Positions 50,822-60,142 are shown, numbered from the stretch's first letter. The stretch is DNA of 64,000 nucleotides from Nocardia acidivorans NBRC 108247 (GCF_001625085.1 NZ_BDAW01000036.1:1-64000); one strand, 5' to 3'. Made by a program: numbers and translations. The notes: generated by a model from the letters alone, not told the origin.

Positions 50822-52201
50822 GTGAGCTCACCGATGACAGTGCGGGCGGGGGCGCCCGAGGTGATCCGGCCGGACCTGGATACGTTCGGGTTCTCCGAGA
50901 TGCGCCGAACGGCGATCGTGGGTGCGGTACTGGGCGGATCGGTCACCCGCAGCGTGCTACGCGGCGGCCTGCGCAAGGCTACGCGCAAGCGCGCGGTGGC
51001 CGAGGGCATGGTGAACGGATTCGAATCGCTGGGCCCGATGTTCGTGAAGCTGGGCCAGTTGATCGCCTCCTCACCGGGGGCCTTCCCGCGCGAACTCGCC
51101 GATGCCTGCCTGCGCTGCCTGGACGATATGGCCCCGTTCCCGTCCGCGGACGCGCGGGCCATCATCGAGGGTGATCTCGGCAAGCCCATCTCGGAGCTGT
51201 TCTGCTCGTTCGACGACGAACCGCTCTCGGCGGCCTCGATCGCCCAGGTGCACGCCTGCGTGCTGCGCGACGGCCGCCCCGCGGTGGTGAAGGTGCAGCG
51301 ACCCGAGATCGCCAAGCGCATGATCGTTGATCTGCGCGCGGCCATGAAACTGGCTCGGGCGCTGGAGAAGCGCTCGGAGAACGCGCGGGTGGCCAACGCG
51401 CAGGCCGTGGTTCGCGATCTGTACGAGGCGACCGTGGCGGAGTTGAACTTCCTCATCGAGGCCGATAACCAGACCCGCGCCCGGCAGAACCTCGCCGCCT
51501 TCGGCGACAACACCAATGTGGTTGTCCCCGAGGTCTACTGGGAGCACTGCGGTCCGCGCGTGCTGTGCATGGAACGCATGCGCGGTATGCCACTGGACCG
51601 CTTCGACGATATTCGCGCGGTGCACCCGGATTCGGAGCTGTTGATCCGCCGCCTGGTCAAGGCGTGGATGGAATCGGTTGCGGTGCACGGACTTTTCCAC
51701 GGCGATGTGCACGCGGGCAATCTCTGGCTGCTCGACGACGGGCGAGTCGCCATGCTGGACTTCGGTATTGTCGGGCGGATGGAGACCGAATGGCGCGAGT
51801 TCGTGCGCGCGCTGTTCTACGCCAGCGCCATCGACAACGACTTCCGTCCGGTGGCGCGCGCCCTGCGCAAACTCGACCTGGTCGCCGACGACAGCGGTGA
51901 TGACGCCACCATCGGCCGCCAGCTCGCGGTGGCGCTGGGGCCGGTGCTCTCGGGCAGCCTCGACAAGCTCGATTTGGGCGTGGTCGCGGCCCGCCTGCTC
52001 GAATTCGGTAAGCGCCGTGGCGCTTCCGGTCCCGAACAATTGATCATGATGGGGAAACAACTCGGCTATTTCGAACGATATGCCGTGGCGTTGGCCCCCG
52101 GCTGGAAACTCGGCCGAGACCTGTTCCTGTTCCGCAATATCTTCCCAACTGAAGTAGCCGCCAAAATTGCCGAGGAAGGCGCCGAACTCCCCGTCGACTG
52201 A
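50822..52201 (+). CDS. ABC1/UbiB-type atypical kinase
   Basis: 459 residues. Family motifs: FVKLGQLIASSPGAFPRELA (KxGQ), SAASIAQVHACVLRDGRPAV, VVKVQRPEI (the Lys), FHGDVHAGNLWLLDDGRVAM and LDFGIVGRME. Members support isoprenoid quinone or lipid metabolism; the substrate here is unknown. GTG 50822 or ATG 50834 may be the start. Confidence 0.88.
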   Translation: MSSPMTVRAGAPEVIRPDLDTFGFSEMRRTAIVGAVLGGSVTRSVLRGGLRKATRKRAVAEGMVNGFESLGPMFVKLGQLIASSPGAFPRELADACLRCLDDMAPFPSADARAIIEGDLGKPISELFCSFDDEPLSAASIAQVHACVLRDGRPAVVKVQRPEIAKRMIVDLRAAMKLARALEKRSENARVANAQAVVRDLYEATVAELNFLIEADNQTRARQNLAAFGDNTNVVVPEVYWEHCGPRVLCMERMRGMPLDRFDDIRAVHPDSELLIRRLVKAWMESVAVHGLFHGDVHAGNLWLLDDGRVAMLDFGIVGRMETEWREFVRALFYASAIDNDFRPVARALRKLDLVADDSGDDATIGRQLAVALGPVLSGSLDKLDLGVVAARLLEFGKRRGASGPEQLIMMGKQLGYFERYAVALAPGWKLGRDLFLFRNIFPTEVAAKIAEEGAELPVD

Positions 52202-52240
52202 CGGGGGCGACGGTGTCACTGGATTGGATTTGACTGTTCG

Positions 52241-53248
52241 ATGAAGCTCTCCGCACTACTCCGGACCACCGCCGTAGCTCTCACCGCGGCATTGTCCGTG
52301 GCCACGCTCGGCACCTCCGCCGCCTCGGCGGACCCGGACAAGCCCTCCGCGATCAGCTCGATCACCAAGGAGGGCCGCACCTGGCATATGAAGGTGTACT
52401 CCGCGTCCATGGGCCGCGATATCACCATCGATGTGCAGCGCCCGCTCGACGAGTCCACTCCCGCGCCGAACCTGTACATGCTCAACGGCCTGGACGGCGG
52501 TGAGGGCACCGCGAACTGGAAGGCGCAGACCAAGGCCATCGAATGGCTGGCCGACAAGCCGGTCAATGTCATTCAGCCGATCGGCGGCCTGGGCAGCTAC
52601 TACACCGACTGGGAGAAGACCGATCCCCGGCTGGGCCTGAACAAGTGGCGCACCTTCTTCACCGAGGAGCTGCCCCCGCTGCTGGACGACGCGCTGCACT
52701 CCACCGGTGTGAACGCGCTGACCGGCCTGTCCACCTCGGGCACCTCGGTACTGCAGCTCGCCGAGGCGAAGCCGGGTCTGTGGAAGGCCGTGGCCGCGTA
52801 CAGCGGTTGCGCCCAGATCGCCGATCCCGCCGGTAAGCAGTTCGTGAAGCTGGCCACCGAGACCTGGGCCGGCGGCAATACCGAGAATATGTACGGCCCG
52901 AGCGACAGCCCGCTGTGGGCCGCCAACGATCCGGTCATCAATGCCGAGAAGCTGCGCGGCACACTGCTTTACGTCTCCAGCGGCAGCGGCATCCCGCTCG
53001 CCTCGGACGTCCAGTACTACCTGGGCAGCGCCCCCGGCGTCATGGGCGGTGTCAACCTGGGCCTCGGCATGATCATCGAGGGCGCGGTCAACGCCTGCAC
53101 CATGAACCTCAAGAGCCGCCTCGACGGTCTGAACATCCCCGCCACCTACCAGTTCAACCCGGTAGGCACCCACTACTGGCCCTACTGGGACGAGGCCCTG
53201 CACAACTCCTGGCCCATCCTGGCCCAGGGCATGGGCATCCCCGCCTGA
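52241..53248 (+). CDS. secreted mycolyltransferase/esterase, antigen 85 family
   Basis: 335 residues with a 30-residue signal ending SAASA-DPDKP. LNGLDGGEGTANWK, IQPIGGLGSYYTDW and the nucleophile region TGLSTSGTSVLQLA (around 161-175) match antigen 85, as does GTHYWPYWDEALHN with the catalytic His. These enzymes transfer mycolic acids to trehalose and arabinogalactan in the cell envelope. Confidence 0.9.
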   Translation: MKLSALLRTTAVALTAALSVATLGTSAASADPDKPSAISSITKEGRTWHMKVYSASMGRDITIDVQRPLDESTPAPNLYMLNGLDGGEGTANWKAQTKAIEWLADKPVNVIQPIGGLGSYYTDWEKTDPRLGLNKWRTFFTEELPPLLDDALHSTGVNALTGLSTSGTSVLQLAEAKPGLWKAVAAYSGCAQIADPAGKQFVKLATETWAGGNTENMYGPSDSPLWAANDPVINAEKLRGTLLYVSSGSGIPLASDVQYYLGSAPGVMGGVNLGLGMIIEGAVNACTMNLKSRLDGLNIPATYQFNPVGTHYWPYWDEALHNSWPILAQGMGIPA

Positions 53249-53255
53249 TTTTCCG

Positions 53256-53314
53256 ACGTGCATGTCATGGCGCGGGCAAACGTCGAGAGACCGCCCGCGG
53301 CATGACATGCACGT
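53256..53314 (+). terminator. large hairpin, probable terminator after the mycolyltransferase gene
   Basis: 22-base arms (53256-53277 and 53293-53314) with a single mismatch and a 15-base loop, followed by TTTGTTT. The outer part, CGTGCATGTCATG, is itself a long inverted repeat and might also be bound by a regulator of the carboxylase that starts 29 bases later. Confidence 0.65.
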
Positions 53315-53342
53315 TTTGTTTGTCGGCTGCGAGGATGGCGGG

Positions 53343-56300
53343 ATGTATGTTGTCGTAGCCAATCGGGGCGAGGTCGCGGTTCGGGTGGTGCGGGGGGCGC
53401 GGGAGTGGGGGTATTCCACGCTCGTGTTGCATACCGCGGAGGAGGGCGAGAGCCTGGGGGTGCGGTTGGCCGATGAGGCCGTGCGATTGCCGGGGCAGGG
53501 GGCCGCGGCCTATCTCGATATCGATGAGGTGGTGCGGGCGGCGCGTACGGCGGGGGACGGGGCGCTCGTGCATCCGGGGTACGGATTCCTCAGTGAGAGT
53601 GCCGAATTCGCCACCGCCTGTGCCGCGGCGGGGCTGGTGTTCGTGGGGCCGTCGCCCGAGGTGCTGCGTTTGTTCGGGGACAAGATCGCGGCGCGGGCGG
53701 CAGCCGAAGCGGCTGGGCTGCCGGTGATTCCGGCGACGTCGGGGGTTGTCTCGCCCGAGCCGATCGCGGAATTGCTTGCGGCACATCCGAATGGGGTGAT
53801 GATCAAGGCCGCGGCGGGCGGTGGTGGTCGCGGGATGCGGGTGGTGCGCGATATCGCCGAGGTGGCCGCGGCGTTCGAGCGGTGCCGGGCGGAGGCCCTG
53901 GCCGGGTTCGGCGATGACACCGCGTACGCCGAGGCCTTGATCGGCGCTGCCCGGCATATCGAGGTGCAGATCATCGCCGACGGCGAGCGGGCGATCGCGG
54001 TGGGGGATCGCGATTGCAGTGTGCAGCGGCGGCAGCAGAAATTGATCGAGGTCGCGCCCGCGCCGAATCTGGTTGCGGGCCTGCGGGAACGGTTGCATGA
54101 GCAGGCCGTGCGGCTGGCCGAGTCGGTGCGGTGCCGGGGTGTGATCACCGTCGAATTCCTGGTCGCCGGTGCGGAATCCTGGTTTCTCGAGGTGAATCCG
54201 AGATTGCAGGTCGAGCACACCATCACCGAGGAGGTGACGGGACTGGATCTGGTTGCCGTGCAATGGGAGTTGGCGCGCGGGCGCGGTCTAGACGAGCTCG
54301 AACTGGAATCTGTCACACCGCGGGGGTATGCGGTGCAGGTGCGGGTGAATGCCGAAATCGTCACCGCCGGTGGGGAAGTGCTGCCGAGTACCGGGACCCT
54401 GACCCAGTTCGCCGCGCCGACGGGCAGCGGGGTGCGGGTGGATACGGCCGCGGGGATCGGTCTGCGGCAGGACGCCCGATTCGATTCGCTGCTGGCGAAG
54501 GTCATCGCGCGCGGGCCGTCCTATCCGGCCGCGGTGCGCCGCGCGGCGGATGCGCTGACCGAGACGGTGATCGCCGGTGTCGAGACGAATCTCGCGGTGC
54601 AGCGGGCGGTGCTGGACGAGTTGGTCGCCGCGAGCCCGGTATCGACCTCGTGGTACGAGGACCGAGTGGATGCATTCGTCGCCAAGGCAGCGGATTACAT
54701 TCCGGTGTCCGCCGCGGTCGCGGATTCGGTTGTCGCGGTGGACACCCCGGAGCTGGCGAATGATGAGCAAGCCTTGCGTTCGCCCATGGGCGGTACCGTG
54801 GTCTCGCTCGTCGAACCCGGCACGGTGGTGCCCGCCGGTGCCGAGGTCATGGTGCTGGAGGCGATGAAGATGCAGCATGTGCTGCGCGCCGACCAGCCGC
54901 TGCGGGTGCTGCGCCATCTCGTCGCCCCGGGCGATGTGATCGATCCGCACGCACCCCTGCTGGTGTGGATCGAGGCGGACCACGACGGCACCGCGCACGA
55001 GAGCGCCGAGGTGAACCTGGATGCCCTCCGCCCCGATCTCGCCGAGGTGCTCGCGCGTCACCAGGTCGGGCAGGACGCGTCCCGCCCCGAGGCCGTGGCC
55101 AAGCGACATCGCCTGGGCCGCCGCACCGCTCGCGAGAACATCGCCGATCTGGTGGATCCGGACAGCTTCCTCGAATACGGCGCATTGGCCGTCGCCGCCC
55201 AGCGCTTGCGTCGCAGCCCGGAGGATTTGATCGCCAACACCCCCGCCGACGGTCTCATCGCCGGTGTCGCGACCATCAACGCCGAGCGTTTCGGCCGGGA
55301 TCGGACCCGGGCCGTGGTCATGTCCTACGACTACACCGTCCTGGCGGGCACCCAGGGCATGCGCAATCACGCCAAGACCGATCGCATGCTGGAACTCGCG
55401 CACGCACAGCGGCTTCCGGTCGTCTTCTTCACCGAAGGCGGCGGCGGTCGGCCCGGCGATACCGACTATCCCGGAATCTCCGGCCTGGATGTGACCACCT
55501 TCCGGGCCATGGGCGCACTCTCGGGTCATGTCCCGCTCATCGGCATCGTCTCCGGCCGCTGCTTCGCCGGAAACGCCGCGCTGCTCGGCATGTGCGATGT
55601 GGTCATCGCCACCCTCGACGCCAATATCGGTATGGGCGGACCCGCCATGATCGAGGGCGGCGGCCTGGGTGTGTACGCGCCCGAGGAGGTCGGCCCGATC
55701 CAAGTGCAGCGCCGAAACGGAGTGGTGCACATGGTCGCCGCCGATGAGGCCGACGCCGTGGCCATCGCCCGCGACTACCTCGCCTACTTCCAGGGTGACC
55801 GATCCGACTGGACCGCACCGGATCCCCGCTTGGCTCGCCATGTCATTCCCGAGGACCGCCTGCGCGCCTTCGATATTCGCGCCGCAGTCGAATCGGTCGC
55901 CGATGTGGACTCGATCCTGGAACTCCGGCGGGACTGGGCCACCGGCATCGTCACCGCGCTGATCCGCGTCGAGGGCCGGCCGTACGGCCTCATCGCCAAC
56001 AACTGCCACTACCTCGGCGGTGCCATCGACGCTCCCGCCGCCGATAAACTCAGCGCCTTTCTGCGACTCTGCGACGCCCACCGGCTGCCGGTCGTATCAC
56101 TGTGCGATACACCGGGTTTCATGGTCGGACCGGAGGCCGAAACGCATGCCACGGTGACGAAGTTCAGCCGTCTGTTCATCGACGCGGCTGCCCTGACCGT
56201 CCCCTGGGGCACCGTCATCCTGCGCAAGGGTTACGGTCTCGGCGCACAGGCCATGGCGGCGGGCTCATTCCGCGCGCCGACCTTCGTGATCGCCTGGCCC

Positions 56301-56522
56301 ACCGGGGAAATCGGCGGTATGGGCCTGGAAGGCGCGGTCCGCCTGGGCTTCGCCAAGGAACTCGCCGCCATCGAGTACCCCGCCGCCCGGCAGAGCGCCT
56401 TCGACAATCTCGTCCAACTCGCCTACGCCAATGGCAAAGCCCTCACCGCCGCCACCGTCCTGGAACTCGACGATGTCATCGATCCCGCCGATACCCGCCG
56501 CTGGATCACGACCCTGCGGTGA
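53343..56522 (+). CDS. single-chain acyl-CoA carboxylase (BC-BCCP-CT fusion)
   Basis: 1059 residues. The biotin carboxylase part (about 1-440) has VVVANRGEVAVRVVRGAREW, IKAAAGGGGRGMRVV and EVNPRLQVEHTITEEVTGLD; a biotin carrier follows with VLEAMKM (Lys about 509); the carboxyltransferase (about 560-1059) has YDYTVLAGTQGMRNHAKTDR and GRCFAGNAALLGMCDVVIAT. The order matches the single-chain long-chain acyl-CoA carboxylases described in mycobacteria. ATG 53343 (GAGG nine bases before) lies after the hairpin and is preferred to ATG 53307 inside it. Confidence 0.9.
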   Translation: MYVVVANRGEVAVRVVRGAREWGYSTLVLHTAEEGESLGVRLADEAVRLPGQGAAAYLDIDEVVRAARTAGDGALVHPGYGFLSESAEFATACAAAGLVFVGPSPEVLRLFGDKIAARAAAEAAGLPVIPATSGVVSPEPIAELLAAHPNGVMIKAAAGGGGRGMRVVRDIAEVAAAFERCRAEALAGFGDDTAYAEALIGAARHIEVQIIADGERAIAVGDRDCSVQRRQQKLIEVAPAPNLVAGLRERLHEQAVRLAESVRCRGVITVEFLVAGAESWFLEVNPRLQVEHTITEEVTGLDLVAVQWELARGRGLDELELESVTPRGYAVQVRVNAEIVTAGGEVLPSTGTLTQFAAPTGSGVRVDTAAGIGLRQDARFDSLLAKVIARGPSYPAAVRRAADALTETVIAGVETNLAVQRAVLDELVAASPVSTSWYEDRVDAFVAKAADYIPVSAAVADSVVAVDTPELANDEQALRSPMGGTVVSLVEPGTVVPAGAEVMVLEAMKMQHVLRADQPLRVLRHLVAPGDVIDPHAPLLVWIEADHDGTAHESAEVNLDALRPDLAEVLARHQVGQDASRPEAVAKRHRLGRRTARENIADLVDPDSFLEYGALAVAAQRLRRSPEDLIANTPADGLIAGVATINAERFGRDRTRAVVMSYDYTVLAGTQGMRNHAKTDRMLELAHAQRLPVVFFTEGGGGRPGDTDYPGISGLDVTTFRAMGALSGHVPLIGIVSGRCFAGNAALLGMCDVVIATLDANIGMGGPAMIEGGGLGVYAPEEVGPIQVQRRNGVVHMVAADEADAVAIARDYLAYFQGDRSDWTAPDPRLARHVIPEDRLRAFDIRAAVESVADVDSILELRRDWATGIVTALIRVEGRPYGLIANNCHYLGGAIDAPAADKLSAFLRLCDAHRLPVVSLCDTPGFMVGPEAETHATVTKFSRLFIDAAALTVPWGTVILRKGYGLGAQAMAAGSFRAPTFVIAWPTGEIGGMGLEGAVRLGFAKELAAIEYPAARQSAFDNLVQLAYANGKALTAATVLELDDVIDPADTRRWITTLR

Positions 56523-57126
56523 GGGCGGGCGCGATCACCGCGACAATCTGATCGACCGCGCGGTCGATCGGTCCGGTCGGCTGGAAGAGATGGCTCAGGG
56601 CAAGGCGGACAAGGGTTTCGGTCAGTGAGCTCAGTTCGGTCTCCGAGAGCGCGCTCAGCGCGTACTGCGCGCGGATCATGGCCGTGACCGCTTCGATGGC
56701 GCGGCCCAGTACCGGTTCCGGTTCGGTCATCAGGACCGGGAGCAGTGCGGTGTCGGGGGCGGTTCGGCCCGCGAGCACCGCCTTCAGCAGCGTGTTGTCC
56801 GCGCCGGTGCGCAGGGTGTAGTCGATCGCCTGGCGCAGACCCCCGACCACATCGTCCGGCGCGGCGGCGAGCGCGGCGGCAATGCCGACCAGGAAGGTGT
56901 CGACCTCCTGGCGGATGACGACCTCGGCGAGGTCGTGCTTATTGGCGAACTCCTTGTACATGACCGGTCGGCTGACGCCGACGTCCTTGGCGAGCCGGGA
57001 CATATTCACCGCACCCCAGCCCTCGGCGACGACGATGCCGCGGGCGGTGTCGATGATCCGCTCGCGCAGGAGTTGGCGCATTTCGGTCTGGAAGTTCGGC
57101 GCGTCTGCCACGACCCGATGGTACAT
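56506..57126 (-). CDS. TetR family regulator, probable alk operon repressor
   Basis: 206 residues from ATG 57126 (AAAGG seven bases before). DNA-binding part: IIDTARGIVVAEGWGAVNMS, RLAKDVGVSRPVMYKEFANK. It is divergent from alkB with three matching half-sites between them, and in rhodococci and Gordonia a TetR gene (alkU) accompanies alkB. The end overlaps the convergent carboxylase gene by 17 bases. Confidence 0.85.
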   Translation of the reverse strand: MYHRVVADAPNFQTEMRQLLRERIIDTARGIVVAEGWGAVNMSRLAKDVGVSRPVMYKEFANKHDLAEVVIRQEVDTFLVGIAAALAAAPDDVVGGLRQAIDYTLRTGADNTLLKAVLAGRTAPDTALLPVLMTEPEPVLGRAIEAVTAMIRAQYALSALSETELSSLTETLVRLALSHLFQPTGPIDRAVDQIVAVIAPALTAGS

Positions 57127-57165
57127 GGGCTCGCCTTTCGTCTCTCTCGTTGACATTCGGGCCAC

Positions 57166-57202
57166 AAGTGTATCTACTGAATACACTTCTTCGAGAAGTG
57201 TA
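57166..57202. promoter_or_regulatory. triple half-site operator between tetR and alkB
   Basis: AAGTGTAT (57166-57173), ATACACTT (57181-57188), AAGTGTA (57196-57202): alternating orientation, 7-base gaps, 15-base pitch. The first two form a perfect inverted repeat, and the last two nearly so. Likely site of the divergent TetR protein. Confidence 0.75.
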
Positions 57203-57229
57203 AACGCGGTACATGCAAGGAGATCGACA

Positions 57230-58456
57230 ATGACGACGTCTCGAACCGACGAGTCGACGCCCGTGGCCCCGCCGCCGCAGTGGCGCGACCGCAAGCGCTA
57301 CCTGTGGCTGTTCGGCCTGGTCGCGCCCACCGCGCTATTCCTGACCACGGGTCTGGTGGCGGCGTTCAACCAGCTCGGCTGGCGGGCGGTCGCACCGGTG
57401 TGGTGGTGGATCGGCCCGCTGCTGGTCTACGTGCTGCTGCCGATCCTGGATCGATTCTTCGGTCCGGACGGCCAGAACCCACCCGATGAGGTGATGGAGT
57501 GGCTGGAGAACGATCGCTACTACCGCTACTGCGTCTACGCCTACATCCCGTTCCAACTGCTGAGCCTGGTGTACGCCTGCTACCTGTGGACCGCGACGGA
57601 TCTGTCCTGGCTCGGCATCGACGGCGGCCTGAGCCTGATCTCCAAGATCGGCCTGGCGCTGAGCATCGGCGTGGTCGGCGGCGTCGGCATCAATACCGCG
57701 CACGAACTCGGCCATAAGAAGGCCGAATTGGAGCGCTGGCTCTCCAAGATCACACTGGCCCAGACGTTCTACGGGCATTTCTACATCGAGCACAACCGCG
57801 GCCATCACGTGCGGGTGGCGACACCGGAGGATCCGGCCAGCTCACGCTTCGGCGAATCCTTCTGGACCTTCCTGCCGCGCAGTGTCTGGGGGAGTCTGCG
57901 CTCGTCGTGGGAGCTGGAGGCCGCGCGATTGCGGCGACTCGGCAAGCGCCCGTGGACGATTCACAATGACGTGCTGAACGCCTGGCTCATGTCGGTGGTG
58001 CTCTGGGGTGCGCTGGCCGCGGTCTTCGGCCCGATCGTGCTGCCGTTCCTGGTCTTGCAGGCGGTGTACGGCTTCGCCCTGCTGGAGACGGTGAACTATC
58101 TCGAGCACTACGGACTGCTGCGCCAGCGCACCGCGAGCGGCCGCTACGAGCGCTGCACGCCCGAGCACAGCTGGAACTCCGATCACATTGTCACCAATAT
58201 CTTCCTGTACCACCTGCAGCGGCACAGCGACCATCACGCGAATCCGACTCGGCGCTACCAGATCCTGCGCAGTATGGACGGCGCGCCGAATCTACCCAGC
58301 GGCTACGCGAGCATGATCACCCTGGCTTACTTCCCGCCACTGTGGCGGTGGGTGATGGATCGCCGGGTGCTCGATCACTACGACGGCGATATCACCCTGG
58401 TGAATATCCAGCCCGGTAAGCGCGATCGCGTGCTCGCCCGGTACGGGGTGCGCTGA
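57230..58456 (+). CDS. alkB: alkane 1-monooxygenase
   Basis: 408 residues, integral membrane di-iron enzyme that hydroxylates n-alkanes at the terminal carbon. The histidine boxes are HELGHKK, EHNRGHH and LQRHSDHHA, and the NYLEHYGL signature is present. Six membrane segments. The ATG at 57230 has AAGGAG; it is first in an operon with two rubredoxins and the reductase. Confidence 0.95.
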   Translation: MTTSRTDESTPVAPPPQWRDRKRYLWLFGLVAPTALFLTTGLVAAFNQLGWRAVAPVWWWIGPLLVYVLLPILDRFFGPDGQNPPDEVMEWLENDRYYRYCVYAYIPFQLLSLVYACYLWTATDLSWLGIDGGLSLISKIGLALSIGVVGGVGINTAHELGHKKAELERWLSKITLAQTFYGHFYIEHNRGHHVRVATPEDPASSRFGESFWTFLPRSVWGSLRSSWELEAARLRRLGKRPWTIHNDVLNAWLMSVVLWGALAAVFGPIVLPFLVLQAVYGFALLETVNYLEHYGLLRQRTASGRYERCTPEHSWNSDHIVTNIFLYHLQRHSDHHANPTRRYQILRSMDGAPNLPSGYASMITLAYFPPLWRWVMDRRVLDHYDGDITLVNIQPGKRDRVLARYGVR

Positions 58457-58638
58457 TGGCCGCCTACCGTTGCCCCGTCTGCGATTACGTCTACGACGAG
58501 GCCAAAGGTGCTCCCCGCGAAGGCTTTCCGCCCGGCACCGCATGGTCGGCCGTACCCGACGACTGGTGCTGCCCGGATTGCGGTGTGCGCGAGAAGCTCG
58601 ACTTCGAATCCTGCGAGAGGCACGACCGTGAACACTGA
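58456..58638 (+). CDS. rubA: rubredoxin, first copy
   Basis: 60 residues; iron-binding Cys pairs in YRCPVCDYVYDEAKG and CCPDCGV. Passes electrons from the reductase to AlkB. The ATG overlaps the alkB stop by one base (TGATG). Confidence 0.93.
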   Translation: MAAYRCPVCDYVYDEAKGAPREGFPPGTAWSAVPDDWCCPDCGVREKLDFESCERHDREH

Positions 58639-58813
58639 TTTCAAACTCTTCCGCTGCCTGGTCTGCGGCTTCGAATACGACGAGGCGCTGGGCTGGCCCG
58701 AAGACGGTATCGAACCGGGCACCCGCTGGGCCGATATCCCGCAGGACTGGTCCTGCCCGGATTGCGGTGCGGCCAAGGCGGATTTCGAGATGGTCGAGGT
58801 CAGCCGGTCGTGA
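58628..58813 (+). CDS. rubA: rubredoxin, second copy
   Basis: 61 residues from GTG 58628, overlapping the previous gene by 11 bases in another frame, with GAGAGG seven bases before. Cys pairs in FRCLVCGFEYDEALGWPEDG and WSCPDCGAAKADFEM. The GWPEDGI form is the AlkG2-like type able to drive AlkB, whereas the first copy is the AlkG1-like type (with an insertion after the second Cys); the assignment is by pattern only. Confidence 0.92.
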   Translation: MNTDFKLFRCLVCGFEYDEALGWPEDGIEPGTRWADIPQDWSCPDCGAAKADFEMVEVSRS

Positions 58814-59958
58814 CCGAACGAATCGTGATCGTCGGCGCGGGCGTCGCGGGCGCCACCGCCGCCAAGACCCTGCGGAGTTCGGGATACGACGGCGAGGTCG
58901 TGCTGCTGAGCGCGGAGCGAAGTCTGCCGTATCGGCGGCCCATGGTCTCCAAGGAACTGCTGGCCGGGACCGCGGTGGAACGGCGCACGCTGCTCGAGAT
59001 CGCGGAATTCTGGCCCGAGCGCGGGATCGAATTGCGCACCGGGGTCACCGTCGAGAGCATCGACGCCGATCGCGCGGTGGTGCGCATGCTGTACGGCGGT
59101 GAGATCGGTTATGACGCACTGCTTCTCGCCACCGGGGCGCGTCCGCGGGCACTGCCCGGTGTGCGGCACGGCCTGCCCGTGCTGCGTGGTCGCGACGATA
59201 TCGAGGCGCTGCGCCGGGCCATCGACGGCGGCTCGCTGCTCATCGCCGGAGCCGGGCTGATCGGGTGTGAGGTCGCCGCCACCGCGGCGAAACTCGGTGC
59301 GCGCGTGACGGTTCTGCACGCCGGGGTCACCCCGCTGGACCGGATCGCTCCGCCGATCATCGGCGAGTACATTCGGAAACTGCACGCGGACAATGGCGTC
59401 GACATCCACGGCGAGGTGCTGCTGGCCGAGGTGGAGCAGATCGGGAATGCCGTCCGCGCGACCAGTACCGACGGCCGGGAGTGGCGTGCCGGCGCCGCCC
59501 TGGTCGCCATCGGCGCGGTCGCCGATACCGCGGTCGCGGAAACCGCGGGTGTGAAGGTCGACGACGGCATCCTGGTGGACGAGGCGTATCGCACCTCGGT
59601 GCCGGGCATCTTCGCCGCCGGAGACGCCGCCGCCCGCTTCGATTCGGGTCTCAATGCGTATGTGCGCGAAGAGCATTGGAACAGCGCCCAAGCCCAGGGG
59701 GCGGCCGCCGCGCAATCGATGCTCGGTCTGCCGCCCACCCCGGCCGGTGTCTGCTGGGGTTGGTCGACCCAGTACGGGATCACTGTCCAATTCGCGGGAC
59801 GCATCCGGCTCGATGACGATCTGGAGGTGTGGGGTACGCCGGGCACCCCGGATATCACCGTGCGGGCCATGCGGGACGGCTGTCTCAGAGGCGTGGTGTC
59901 CGTCGGCCGTCCGGCCGAGTTCCGGGCCGTTCGCGACGAGCTGGCCGCGCAGAGCTAA
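58810..59958 (+). CDS. rubB: rubredoxin reductase
   Basis: 382 residues. FAD motif IVIVGAGVAGATAAKTLRSS, NAD motif LLIAGAGLIGCEVAATAAKL and GIFAAGDAAARFDSGLNAYV. Takes electrons from NAD(P)H to rubredoxin. The GTG start overlaps the preceding stop (GTGA). Confidence 0.93.
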   Translation: MTERIVIVGAGVAGATAAKTLRSSGYDGEVVLLSAERSLPYRRPMVSKELLAGTAVERRTLLEIAEFWPERGIELRTGVTVESIDADRAVVRMLYGGEIGYDALLLATGARPRALPGVRHGLPVLRGRDDIEALRRAIDGGSLLIAGAGLIGCEVAATAAKLGARVTVLHAGVTPLDRIAPPIIGEYIRKLHADNGVDIHGEVLLAEVEQIGNAVRATSTDGREWRAGAALVAIGAVADTAVAETAGVKVDDGILVDEAYRTSVPGIFAAGDAAARFDSGLNAYVREEHWNSAQAQGAAAAQSMLGLPPTPAGVCWGWSTQYGITVQFAGRIRLDDDLEVWGTPGTPDITVRAMRDGCLRGVVSVGRPAEFRAVRDELAAQS

Positions 59959-59979
59959 TCACGCGCAAAAAGTGAAATG

Positions 59980-60011
59980 CCGCCGCATCAATTCGGGTGA
60001 TGCGGCGGTTT
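59980..60011 (+). terminator. terminator of the alk operon
   Basis: CCGCCGCATCA (59980-59990), 7-base loop, TGATGCGGCGG (59998-60008), then TTT. It separates the alk operon from mce. Confidence 0.8.
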
Positions 60012-60126
60012 CCCGGTTTGCCGGGGCATTGCTGAAATTACTTCTGACCTGGCCTCTTTCGGCATCGCGCGCGCATTTTTCACCGGTACCGCCCGGTTGG
60101 TCAACCCCTGTGGCCAATCCAGTGAA

Positions 60127-60142
60127 GACTGACACGTCAGTC
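60127..60142. promoter_or_regulatory. 16-base palindrome before the mce operon
   Basis: GACTGAC-AC-GTCAGTC, perfect seven-base arms, 64 bases before the yrbE start. TetR-type operators often look like this, but no regulator is adjacent. Confidence 0.55.

Noticed and set aside
54288..56081. Long minus-strand open frame opposite the single-chain carboxylase
   Set aside because: It is the shadow of a well-supported gene; the translation is low-complexity His/Arg/Gly-rich.
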